Of a stretch of DNA of 64,000 bases, positions 34,933 through 45,503 are shown piece by piece. This DNA comes from Phanerochaete sordida (Eukaryota > Basidiomycota > Agaricomycetes > Polyporales > Phanerochaetaceae). The DNA lies in the NCBI GenBank assembly GCA_019973155.2, contig BPQB01000004.1, positions 558,001 to 622,000 on the forward strand. Reading direction: 5' to 3'. Position 1 is the stretch's first letter. The number at the start of each line of letters is the position of its first letter. The position numbers and the translations under genes are program-made. The notes beneath the pieces were generated by a model. It was not told where the DNA came from, did not search any database, and saw only the letters and a program-made list of their open reading frames with translations.

Positions 34933-35642
34933 GAGGCAAGCTGCGCGACGCTGGCTGGCTTGTGTTTTTTTTTTTTGGACTGCTTGTGGACATCGTTGAC
35001 ACTTTTTGGACTCGTGTGAATGCCATCACTTCTCACCTACATTTGAGTCGGAAAGAGACGCACAAATTCTGGCTTCCGTGCATAGCATAGAATGTTGTCG
35101 TTTTTTCTTGCGGCTCGTGGTGGTTCGGTGCAAGTCTCACATTGCTTGGGCGCTTCACTCAGTAAGTAACGTGAGTAAGCGTGAGTAAGTAGTTTGCAAG
35201 CGAGAGCTTACTTCTATCAGACGCGGTACTTACTGGACTCCTTATGTTTGACTCGAACACCGATCCGAAACGGTGTAGCCGGCGTTTGCTCTCTATCGAC
35301 GACCTGCACGCGACCACCACATATGTCATGACATCTGCTACTCTGGCCTTTGCAGGACACCGGCTAACTTGATTTGCCTATGCAGGTACAGCCACACTCT
35401 CAGCCATCAACCCTTGTGCTGTGTGCAGCGCACTCCGGCCGCCGAGCGCAGATCAGCCCTCGACGGTCACGGGCGAGCGATGCTGTCCTCACCTCCTGCA
35501 TTCGCGCTGGAAAGTGACATCGCTTATCTTCCTCGAGCGGGAATGCGCAGTTCGACAATTTCTTGGGAACGCCCCGCAGTGCTTTTAAGATGAGCACGGT
35601 AATGCAGGGCTTCGCAACTTGCTTCCCCCGCGTTCCCTCGCG
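34933..35642. other. Intergenic between the two FAD oxidases
   Basis: No gene is seen. A T-tract occurs near 34965-34976 and a short GTGAGTAAG repeat near 35170-35185. Confidence 0.5.
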
Positions 35643-38053
35643 ATGAGGTCTCAGAGGCGCGCCCTTTGGTCCTTTGGACTTGCCACCGTCTTCACATACG
35701 CGCCGGCAACGGCCAGCGTGCTCACCTGGCGCGACTTGGCAGCATTGAACGCCTCGGTCGGTGGACACCTGCACCTCGCCACACCTTTCGCGCTCCCTTG
35801 CTTCTCATCCTTCCAGGGCAAGTCTGTTTCTCCGGACCCTGTGGAATGCGATGCTATCCAAGCAAATTACACCGACTCTGTTATGCGCTCGGAGCACTTT
35901 GGCGCAATGATGAACGTATGCCCCCGGATACCTTTTCTCTACTGCTGGCGCTGAGGTTCGCTCTAGTCACAGTGGGAAACGTGTCAGGCAACAAGCTCGG
36001 GCTGTCTTCTGGACGTCACGGACCCCGTCGACCCGGCGGCCTATCAACATAGGGATTGCGAGATTGGGAACATCCCTCCTGCATACGTGAGCCTTTCAAG
36101 GCATTAGCCTCGCCTCGCATGTCAACTAAAATTTGCTCCAGGTCGAAGTGCAATCTGTAGAGCATATCCAGGCGGCATACAATTTTTCCCGTAAGACAGG
36201 TATTCGTCTGTCTGTTAAGAACAAGGGCCATGATTACAAGGGTCGTTCGAGTGGGCGAAATACTCTTAGTCTCTGGGTATGATTGGTCCACTCCTTGTTA
36301 CTTCATGACTGAACAAATCTGCAAGGTATCCCATCTCAATGCCGACTTGGTGAGGTCCGCTTGTCTGGTGCTTCTCCGGCCATGAGGACTAATGGGTTTT
36401 AGATGTCGTTTAACGAATCGTTCACACCCGAACATTGCGATGCTAGCTATAAGGCCATCACCATTGGAGTGCGCTCTGGCTACAGCTAGCTAGAACTCGT
36501 TGCTGAATGTTGTTACAGACCGGCGTAGGGATGCAGCAGCTATACGCCTTTGCCGATAAGCACAGCGTCACCGCGATCGGAGGCTATCATAAGACCGTTG
36601 CGACTGGCTACTTCCTGGTATGTGAACTAGCTCCTTCAAACGATTTATTCAGGCTGATTTTGGCGTAGGGCGGGGGACACAGCATTTTGTCCCCAGTCTA
36701 CGGGCTCGGGGTCGACCGCGTCGTACAGATAAAGGTCGTCACTCCAGACGGCCACCTCCGAACTGCGAGCGAGTGTCAGGACAGCGACCTTTTCTGGGCG
36801 TTGCGCGGCGGCGGCGGAAGTGCCTTCGGCGTCGTCACTGAGCTCACAGTGAAGGTGGAGCCCCAACTGACGATACAAGCGTAGGCGTTCATTTGTGTTC
36901 TTACGTTCTCACGTACTAAGGCGAGCGCACAGAGCACTTATCGAGTTCCCTAGCAATTCAACTAGCCTTCCGGCGTGGTATCGTATCATGATAAACAATT
37001 CTTTGAGATGGGGCCAGGAAGGTTGGGGTGGCCATCTCGTCGTACGTATCCTTCCTCGACAGTTCATGCCGACGTCCACTCATCTCGAAAATCTACATCG
37101 CAGGGCGGCGGGCTGATCTACGTAAATCCGCGTCTCAACAATTCTGCGGCGCACAGTTCGATGAGGGAAGCTATCGACTTTGCCAAGGAGCACGGTGGAG
37201 TTGGTCTCGTCGACGAGCTCCCGTCGTGGTATGCGTTCTTCACCAAATATGTTTTGACAGCTGAAGCTGTAAGTTCTTTTATTCGACGGAGAACACATGA
37301 CACTGAACTACTTCAGGCTGTCGGTCCTGAGATTGTGATGGGTAGCCGGCTCTTGAGCACCGACCTGTTTGCGAACGACAGTGGGAAGGAAGCATTGGCG
37401 ACGGCTATCGACAAGGTGCTACCATTTTCCACGCCATACATCGTCGCCGGCACTCCAATTGGCTTTCCCTACGTCAACGGAACGACAAGCGTGACGCCGG
37501 CTTGGCGAAGCTCTCTTTGGCATGTACGGATATCTTCCAATGATGTCGTCACTCGTTGCTCACCGTACAATTCCTAGTTCATTATTTCGAAGGACTTCAA
37601 TTATAATAGCACATTGCTTGACCGCCAAAGCACGTACACAGATGTCAGTCTGCATACTCAACCCTTCCGCGATCTGACACCGGAAGGCGGTGCATACTTT
37701 GTGCGTGAGCCTGGAGGGCAATCTCGGAGATTCGAGTCATCGGCTGACTATGGAATCAGAATGAAGGTGACGTTTACGAGCCCAGCCATCGGCGGTCGTA
37801 CTGGGGTAACAACTACGACAAGCTCTTGAAGACGAAGCAGAAGTAGTGAGTGTAGCTTTAAACGAGCTATCAAGATAGCCGCTGACATATTTGGGCCGCC
37901 TTGCGCCACAGCGACCCTCATCACCTCATGGACTGTTGGCAGTGTGGTACGTCCTCCCGTCGCCTTACGTGAGTCAATATCTGATGTATCTGTCTGTAAG
38001 TTGGTTGGAAAGGGCCTGCACATCCTCTGTACGCGTGTTATGTGCAAATCTAG
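35643..38053 (+). CDS. FAD-linked oxidase 2, berberine-bridge-enzyme type
   Basis: Paralogue of oxidase 1 with the same exon plan. The start at 35643 gives a good signal peptide ([20 protein letters not shown]); an in-frame ATG at 35619 exists. Key blocks are [14 protein letters not shown] (His for covalent FAD), [27 protein letters not shown] and [17 protein letters not shown]. The C-terminal block is YWGNNYDKL followed by a final exon ending CYVQI. The Cys for 6-S-cysteinyl FAD is again absent, as in oxidase 1. It is probably secreted. The substrate is unknown; the pair next to six P450s suggests a joint oxidative pathway, which is inference. Confidence 0.85.
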
Positions 38054-38304
38054 AAGCTTCCGTGTTCTGCCAATCCCGTCGTCATGAAGTGTTCCGCGTG
38101 CGTTCTGCCAGTAGCCATGGGTTGATTCGTCAGGTTCGAGAAGAATTTGGCCCTTCAGATCTAGTCCTTGAGCCTGGGCTGTTTGATGAGCGGATGGCTT
38201 GAACTGGGGACTGCGTCCAGAGCTATGTTTACCCTTTCAACGTACATCATCCTAAATCCCAGCCGAAGACGAGAGCACAGGCGCGCGAAGCTCAAGCTCA
38301 TATT

Positions 38305-40350
38305 TCATGAATTACGCTGCATTGCAGATCTTGCCCACACTTCGTAAGTACTCTCCAGATATACTACTCGTATCCTAGGCTGTCCAACATTTAAGGCTAC
38401 TAATAAATTCCCCGCCTCCTCGTCCGTGCCAAAAACACCCCACTTGACTGCTTCAAGCGCTGTCGCATTTTTGACCTGCCGCGTGCCGACCACTTCGACG
38501 ACAATCCAGTATTCCTTCCACTGCTCACCGACTGCGACGAGTTGGTATGAAAAGTCAGGACGGAACTTTCCATGTGAACCGGTGATGTTGACGGTGACTG
38601 GACCAAATGGCGCCGCATCGAAACGAATGTCCAGCGAGTTTGAGTCGTCGTCCCTTTCAGAAATTCGACATGGGCTAGTCACGTAGCCATCGTGGAAGTA
38701 CCGCGATACCACGGTACCATGGAGGGGTTCTTGCACGCTGTCATGATAACGCAGTTGCTCCCGATCGGTAATTCCTGCCCGCGTATACGAGATACTGGGT
38801 CCGCGCTTGCATATCGTGTCTACCGAAGGCCACAGCGCACCATGACGGCCCACAGGGTACCTTAGGCAGAGTTCGGTACGCATCAGCGGCGGGAGGTGCT
38901 CGACAAGCTGATCCCATGTGCAGTCGACCGGGATGGTCGGGCACCCCAGCAGGTATGGCAGCGCCATGGGCTCGTCGGCCATGACATTTCGAGGTAGGCG
39001 CTGCAGTTCTTGGATCACGAATCGCATGCGTTCGTCGTCTCCGACAGGCCGACTGAGGATTCGCATGGTGTCCTCGACTTGAGCGAAAAATGCATCGCCG
39101 TTCCATGGCCTTGAGGCGGTCAAGCCTCCAGGAAGCCAGTGTCCTGTGAGGCGACCTCGCAGGATGTTAGCCCAGAACGAGGCTGAGTCGGATGCGGTTG
39201 GAGGGGGTAGCCGTTCTAGGGGGAGTCCAAGGCCGTTGAAGTAGGCCACGCATGGCCGGTCCCATGACTGGAACATGTAGCCTGTGGTCGGGATATCGAG
39301 CTGCAGCTCTTCGCTGCGCGCGCGCTCTTCCTCGTTGGTCTCTCCGCCAAACCCTGATCTGAGACACAGAACGTCGAGCCAAACATACTCGGCCCCCATA
39401 TTCAGAAGCTCAACTCGAATGTGGTTCAAAGACGTGTCTTTGGGGAGGGCCACCGGCCACCGCCTGCCGTTGATGCTGGTAACGATGCTGCCGCGGGGAA
39501 CATCAAGCCACACCTGGTTGTGCGTGACGAACCACACGTTCGAGGGTATCTCTTCCGGGCGGCCGAGGGCATCCGGCCGCAGGAAGTAGAATGGCACCAC
39601 TCGGTTGCTGTGGAGGTCCCAGACGCGCCTTGGTGGCACCCATGGGTCGTGGATGAACTCGTTCCCGAGCGCACCGCGACGGAGGAGCTCGTCGTCGTTC
39701 TTGCGCTTGGCCATGCCGGCAAGCGCGGTCGAGAAGTCCGTGGACCACCACGGGCGCAAGAGCGCGTACGCCTCGCCAAAGTCGCGTATATCGGTGTCCA
39801 GTGCGCGGGAGAGACAGTCCTCTAGCCCGTCTTCTTGCACAGTGTAAGCGGTGCCGAGGACGCTGTTGAGGTTCTGAAGAAGGGCTTCATGGGTTATCTC
39901 GGAGGTGCTCATGTTTGCGAGAGAATCCGGAATGGTGCCGTGCCCCGCGTGAACCCATTGCAAGGGTACGAGAGATCGCGGCGTAGGTCGAAGGGTGAAG
40001 CAGACCCCGCGGCCTGCGGACCGGAACAATGTGTCAATTGCAGCGTCAGGTGCCGATGCCAGCTGGACCGTCGCCCATATATTGGTTCTGTTGGACTCTG
40101 CAGACGCATACTTGCTTAAAATTCTGTTCTGCGTGCAGTCGGGGATGATTTTGGGGACAACTGGGGTGGTGTCGCCAGTGAATAGCTGCCATGGAGGATC
40201 TGCATGTGCCTGTATGACCCACGCCGAGGAATTGACCACTCCAAAATATGTATACTGTCGGTGTGGTACGTCAGCGTGTGATGGTCCCACGACCATCATG
40301 AATTGTACGAACCCGGGGTCTCGAAGTCGAGTCAAGGCTAACGCTGTCAT
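38305..40350 (-). CDS. HET-like protein 2
   Basis: A long intronless frame of about 681 residues. The HET-like core has AEYVWLDVLCLRSG, then PTTGYMF, RPCVAYFNGLGLPLE and a tryptophan-rich stretch. It is clearly a paralogue of the adjacent HET-like protein 1 across most of its length (IPLQRVH/VPLQWVH, LLNMGAEYVWLDVLCLR). In fungi HET domains act in non-self recognition and cell death. The start is uncertain: an ATG at 40476 overlaps the upstream gene, and the ATG at 40350 leaves only 25 nt between genes. The 40350 codon follows a good splice acceptor (GTCTGGACCAG), so it may instead be an internal exon of a fused gene. Confidence 0.72.
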   Translation of the reverse strand: MTALALTRLRDPGFVQFMMVVGPSHADVPHRQYTYFGVVNSSAWVIQAHADPPWQLFTGDTTPVVPKIIPDCTQNRILSKYASAESNRTNIWATVQLASAPDAAIDTLFRSAGRGVCFTLRPTPRSLVPLQWVHAGHGTIPDSLANMSTSEITHEALLQNLNSVLGTAYTVQEDGLEDCLSRALDTDIRDFGEAYALLRPWWSTDFSTALAGMAKRKNDDELLRRGALGNEFIHDPWVPPRRVWDLHSNRVVPFYFLRPDALGRPEEIPSNVWFVTHNQVWLDVPRGSIVTSINGRRWPVALPKDTSLNHIRVELLNMGAEYVWLDVLCLRSGFGGETNEEERARSEELQLDIPTTGYMFQSWDRPCVAYFNGLGLPLERLPPPTASDSASFWANILRGRLTGHWLPGGLTASRPWNGDAFFAQVEDTMRILSRPVGDDERMRFVIQELQRLPRNVMADEPMALPYLLGCPTIPVDCTWDQLVEHLPPLMRTELCLRYPVGRHGALWPSVDTICKRGPSISYTRAGITDREQLRYHDSVQEPLHGTVVSRYFHDGYVTSPCRISERDDDSNSLDIRFDAAPFGPVTVNITGSHGKFRPDFSYQLVAVGEQWKEYWIVVEVVGTRQVKNATALEAVKWGVFGTDEEAGNLLVALNVGQPRIRVVYLESTYEVWARSAMQRNS

Positions 40351-40375
40351 CTGGTCCAGACAGACTGAAAACCTA

Positions 40376-42583
40376 TCAAGGCCGAAGCTGCTCAGCTTCT
40401 TGCTTGTACCCCGAGGAAAGTGGACCGCGCACCTCAATATACTCGCCTGCGCAAGGGCTACGGAGCAGGGCTTCATTCGTGGCCAGATATGTCAAGTATG
40501 CTCTCCGTTTGTATTCGCTTGTCAAGGCTTCCAGGCGTGCCCCTTCGTCCTGTGTCGTGTGAATGACCGCCCATCTCACCACCTCGACGACGGTCCGCTT
40601 GTTGACCTCCCGCTCCCCAATCATCTCGCAAAACGCCCATCGTTCGACGTCATCTTTGAGGCTGACCAAGCAATACGAGATGTCTTCTAAGAGTATACCG
40701 TGGCTGTGTAGGACAGATAGTTGAAATCGCGTCTCCGAGTCGCCAAGCGAGAGCTGGATGATATCGGGGCTGTCATCGGAGCCGTCCAGCAAAACGCGGC
40801 ACGGGTGGATGACATAGCCCCAGTGGCAGTACTGCCCGTGCTCGCTGGTGTACAGCTGCTTCGGATCCACCAGCTCGAACACGTCGCCGGATGACCCCAT
40901 TCTAGAGGTCGTTGTAGCGAGTCGAGGTCTGCTCGGGTGTAGCGTCCCACGCAGCGAAGTGAGGAACGTTTCCCAAGACGTCCAGATGCCGAACGGCCGC
41001 TCCGGCGAGTAGTGAAGCGAAATCTCTGTGCGTCGGTGTGGGTCCATGTGCTTGAGTAGCAGCGTCCAGGCGTCCTCTTGAGTCACGGACTCGTCGTATA
41101 TCGGCAACGTGCGGCAGCGGAAGATGTACGCGAGTCCGGATATGCGGTCAAGCTCGGTGGTGCACGCCCGCGCTCGGAGGGCCTGCGCGAGGCTGAGGTC
41201 GCTGCCAAAGCCATTCACTGCGCGTACGATGTCCTCGAGCCGGTCGAAGAATGCCCTCCCCTCCTCGAGCGGGCCGCCTACAAGACCACCTGGCAGCCAG
41301 CCGAGCGTCGACTCTTGCAGCGTCCAAACGCGGTTGAACCACTGGCGGTGCGATTCCAGCGTAGCGGCGGAGGTATCAAGGGGGAGTCCGAGGCCGTTGA
41401 AGTAGGTGACGCACGGTGTCGTGGGGCGGGAATAAGTGTAGCCGATGGTGGGTACATCGAGCCTCCACTCTGCCTGCCGCACCGCTTCCTCTTTCTCGTT
41501 CCCGCGCTGGCGCAGGCAGAGAACGTCCAGCCAGACGTACTCTGCCCCCATGTTCAGCAGTTCGATGCGGATGTGGTCCAGAGTGGTGGTTTTCGGGATG
41601 GGGACGGGCCAGCGTTTGCCGTTTATCTTCGTCCAGACTTCGAGCCGGTCTTCTTCAGTAACCCAGCTGTGTGAGACACACCAGACGCTGGAGGGAATGT
41701 CTTCGGGATTAGAGCCCTGATCTGGAGGCAATGCTTGCAGAGGAAGTACGCGATTGGCGTATAGGTCCCATACGTGCCTCGGCGGAATGCGCGAGTTTTG
41801 GATACAGGACCCGCGGATAGCCTCCTTTCGTATCATGTCAAGTTCGCTCTCGCGGTGGGCGATGTGGGTGAAAATGTCGCGAAAACAGTCTCCTCGCCAC
41901 CAAGGGCGTAAAAAGCCATAAACCTCTCCAAGGTCGCGATAGTCGTGCAGACAGCGCTGGAGGCAGTTGTACAGACCCTGCGTGCGCAAGGTGAACTCGG
42001 TGCGCATGATGTCGTTGAGCATATCGAGTGCCTGGTACAGGTCGATGTCCTTGCAGGGGACGCCTGCCAGCACGTCTGGGATGGCGCCGTCCCCGACGTG
42101 CACGCGCTGAAGCGGTATCTTGGACCGGAAGCGCGGTCTCAGCGTGAAGGTCATGCCACGGTCCGCGTTTTGCGATCTGAACAGGATCTTCTCGGGGACT
42201 GCGTGCGATAGTGCGAGCTGCACCATGCCCCAAAGGTGCAGGCGGTTTTTCTCGGGGGTCGCGCAGCCCACTCCGCGATCCCGGATCCGTTGGTCGAGGG
42301 CGGCTGGGACCACAATCGTCCCGTTGTCCCGTGATTCCCAAGGAGGGTCTTCGCATGCTATGATGGCCGATGTTCCCTCCAGGACAAATCGTCGCCGAAG
42401 GTCCTGAGAATCATCAGGTTGCTCTGAGACGTCCGTAACGGCTTCGACATTTTGCACAGCAGACGAGGTATCCTGAATATCTGTAGACTGTACAAGGCAA
42501 TCAGCTCAGCCTGATTCGCGATATCGAGGACATCTTACCTCTTCCTTAGCAAAGGCATCCCCACCTGTCGCTGGAGACGTCAT
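40376..42583 (-). CDS. HET-like protein 1
   Basis: Two exons, 42539-42583 and 40376-42487, give 718 residues starting MTSPATGGDAFAKEE. The HET-like core spans about 283-430: SSVWCVSHSW, MGAEYVWLDVLCLRQRG (Cys-containing signature at about 334-342), YFNGLGLPL and RVWTLQES at about 401. The rest resembles HET-like protein 2 in order. The acidic N-terminal leader is unique. Genes of this family are usually polymorphic and often occur in tandem. The domain name is inferred from motif order, not a profile search. The 3' end could be altered by splicing into HET-like protein 2 (donor at 40432). Confidence 0.75.
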
Positions 42584-42966
42584 GGACGAGTACAGAGAGC
42601 CGCAAGGCACTGCAGAGCGTTGCCCTCATTGTCGCAGTTTCGAAACCCTGATGCCGCACTCTGGCCTCGCTTCGCGTGGGACGGATCACATGGAAATGAT
42701 GCGCCCAGACCCTTACGGAGGACCGCAAGTCCCGACGGTCTGGTTGGACGTCGGAGGCCAGTATTTATAGCGATAGATGGGCAAGACGGTCTACTGGAAA
42801 ATGTATCGAAAAGACATGGAAATCGCTGGGCCAGGGGCCAGTCAGAAATAGCTGAGGTGCAAAGACATGCACCTCACCTGGGGTGTCTGAGCTGAGTCCG
42901 TCGTGTATGAAGCTCCTCCCCATCTGATGCTCCTCCACCACTCTGCCTGAAATTCTTGCATCAGAG
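42584..42966. other. Spacer between HET-like 1 and F-box 1
   Basis: 5' flank of HET-like 1 and 3' flank of F-box 1. No gene is seen. Confidence 0.5.
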
Positions 42967-44358
42967 CTACCGCACCCGATTCCGCTCGTCGAGGCGCGTA
43001 ACCGTCACGTGCTGCGACAGCGCATGCAGCAGCTCGCCATCGAGCTCAGCGAGGAAGAAGTACCCCAGCCTTATCTCCTTCAATGGCCGCCCAATCCGCT
43101 CACGATGCCGCACAAGGTCCAGGAAGATATCGTGACGCTCGTTCCAGAGGATGGTCGCCGTGAGCACCTCGAGCGCGGGCAGGAGCGCCGCGCCCGGCGC
43201 GGCGAGCAGCGCGCGAGCCAGCGGCCCGACGTTCGTCCCGGTGAGGTCGAGCGCCGCGACGGCGGGCGTCTGCGCGACGAGCGCGGGGATGTGCGCCGCG
43301 GCGTACGGGAAGTGGATGCGCATGTGCCGGAGCGCGGCGTAGGCGCGCACGCGCGGCGCGGGCAGCGCGTGCGGGTGCGTGCCGCCGAGGCTGATGTCGC
43401 GGATCGTGAGCCCCGCGAGCTGCGGCGCGTCGATCCACGCGAGCAGGTCGCCCATGCGGCTGAGGTGCAGCTCGGAGAGGTACAGGTGCTCGAGCGCCGC
43501 GAAGCGCGCCTCGACGAGCGTGCCGTCGGCGGCGGTGGTGACTTCGCGCAGGGTGAGGTGCGTCAGCGCCGGGCATGACAGTGCGATCTCGTGGAGGTAG
43601 TGGAGGGTCATAGGCTGCTGCTCAAGAGTGAGACGGCGAAGGCTGGACAGGGTGATTGGCGGTGAGGGTAGGCGAACAGCGTGAAGGACGAGGGACCGCA
43701 GGTACGGAGGTACAACACTTCCGTCCATAACCAATCGAGAGTCTTCGCCAAGGAGCTGCAGATGCAAGTGCTCGAATTCGCAGCGATGGGCGGCTGAGAG
43801 GAAGCCGGTGAGTGTTTCCATGGATGATGCATAGTCGGTATACAGCGTGCACGAGCGCACGCGAGCCGTGAGCAGAAGTGACAGGCACTCCATGAAAAGG
43901 CCCATCTCCGGTGAGGCAGGGGTATAAAAGCGGCATCGGATGGTAAAGGAGATTGGCATGGGCCGCGAACGAGCGACGTAGAGGGTGATGCGTGGAATGT
44001 GAGACCTCGACAGCGGCGCTGGTACGTGGATGCAAGACCAGATCCGGGGAAGGGAAAGTGCAGCGTAGCGCCAGCGACGTGAGACCTGGGCTATGGCGAG
44101 CGGAGTGTGGCTGTTGTAGTCCAATCTACAGCGGTGCAGGTCATGAGCGTAGGCTTCTTCCAAGATTTGGTAGAGCACATCGTCAGGGACGGAATAGACA
44201 GGGGCGTAGGCCGCTCGTTTGATGTTAACCTGCCGCTTCTGGCGCTCTACGTCGTCGAGTTGCCGCAAGAGTTCAGCTCTGGCACCCTCGAGTCGCAGAT
44301 ACTCGAGGTCGAGGATGGCCAGAGTCTCGGATGACGTGTCTGGGGTAGACAACAACAT
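42967..44358 (-). CDS. F-box/LRR-like protein 1
   Basis: Single exon, 463 residues. An N-terminal coiled coil (LEGARAELLRQLDDVERQKR) is followed by an F-box-like segment (YSVPDDVLYQILEEAYAH) and VSRRWRYAALSLPRIWSCIHV. The remainder is irregular leucine-rich repeats (LRSLVLHAVRL, LRRLTLEQQ, LTHLTLREV, LEHLYLSEL). Such proteins link substrates to SCF ubiquitin ligases via Skp1, and basidiomycetes have hundreds. The target is unknown. The coding region from about 43100 to 43600 is very GC-rich. Confidence 0.8.
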   Translation of the reverse strand: MLLSTPDTSSETLAILDLEYLRLEGARAELLRQLDDVERQKRQVNIKRAAYAPVYSVPDDVLYQILEEAYAHDLHRCRLDYNSHTPLAIAQVSRRWRYAALSLPRIWSCIHVPAPLSRSHIPRITLYVARSRPMPISFTIRCRFYTPASPEMGLFMECLSLLLTARVRSCTLYTDYASSMETLTGFLSAAHRCEFEHLHLQLLGEDSRLVMDGSVVPPYLRSLVLHAVRLPSPPITLSSLRRLTLEQQPMTLHYLHEIALSCPALTHLTLREVTTAADGTLVEARFAALEHLYLSELHLSRMGDLLAWIDAPQLAGLTIRDISLGGTHPHALPAPRVRAYAALRHMRIHFPYAAAHIPALVAQTPAVAALDLTGTNVGPLARALLAAPGAALLPALEVLTATILWNERHDIFLDLVRHRERIGRPLKEIRLGYFFLAELDGELLHALSQHVTVTRLDERNRVR

Positions 44359-45503
44359 ACTTCTATGACACGCCGTCAGAGACGAATCGCGATACCAGCC
44401 TGTGTTTGGCCTACCACTCGGCGTGCTGTCTATCCACAGACCTGGTGAAGGTGCTCCGCCGGCGAGCGACAGAGATGTATCGTGGTGGAACAGAGGTGGC
44501 CGACAGATAATAACCTAACGACAGCGCGCGGATTCAGTTACTTGGGCCCATCTTCCCATCCATGTGAAAACTTACCAGCCTTAGAATTGATACGACATGC
44601 GCCGAGTGTCTTGGAGGAGCCGGGAGACGGGTGTCAACAACTGGCCGGCAGCAGGCTTCAAGACCATCTGAAGATTGTCGTCGAGCAATTCGAGCCTTTG
44701 CTTAGATAAGAAAATGAGCCATAGATAAGAGCTGGCACCTTGTGTAAGCTGAGGTTTCAAGCATGCAATCAAATGGTGTCATGACGTGGCAGGCTTACCA
44801 TCAGCTACTTGAAAACTTCGTGTGCACCGTGTCTGTATTGGTTGAGCATATGGAAAGCTCAAAGCTGTATACGTTCCCACAAGCAGCTATAAAGCGTAGC
44901 TGCACATGCCCTGGGGTTGGCAGTGCAGGCACATCCCCACCGAGTCTTGCACGACAATGAAAACCGGGCTAATTCGCTATTTCCTGGCCTATCGTTAGCC
45001 TCAAATCATCAGAGCGGATAGGCGAGTAGTCAAAATACCTGTATAAGTCCTATGCACGCAAAGTTCGGAGAGTCATATTGCTGCTGAGAGGATGGCTTGG
45101 AGCAGCGAAGGGCCCTGGACCCCGGAAGTCCCTGATGCGTGGGAAAATATCACCGCTTCAAGATCCAGGCTTTGTGGCGCGCGCGTCTAATTTTCGTCCG
45201 TTCAACCGCCACCACGACCTGGTAAGTGAGCAGAAACTATACAAATGAGGACCACTATCGTGGTCTTCAGCGATGGCTGGATACCTATATTTGCGAGAAT
45301 CTGCCGATTTCTACCCATGTTTCTGGGTAGTTCGAACGTTCAAGCAAGCTAACGCTGTCACCTATACTCCAAGTCCCTTTCTTCCAAGCTTCAAAACCAC
45401 CCGTGAACATTTACCTCTTACCTTTTGGGCTGCGGAACTCTCCGGTATGTATGACATCTCGATTATTTCTGCAAGTCTATTTATTCATATGCTATTTTAG
45501 GAT
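44359..45503. promoter_or_regulatory. Divergent spacer between F-box 1 and F-box 2
   Basis: Holds the start regions of both flanking genes, which face away from each other. No gene is seen. Confidence 0.45.

Noticed and set aside
43009..43578. Long plus-strand frame opposite F-box 1
   Set aside because: Arg/Glu-rich shadow of the GC-rich LRR coding region on the other strand.
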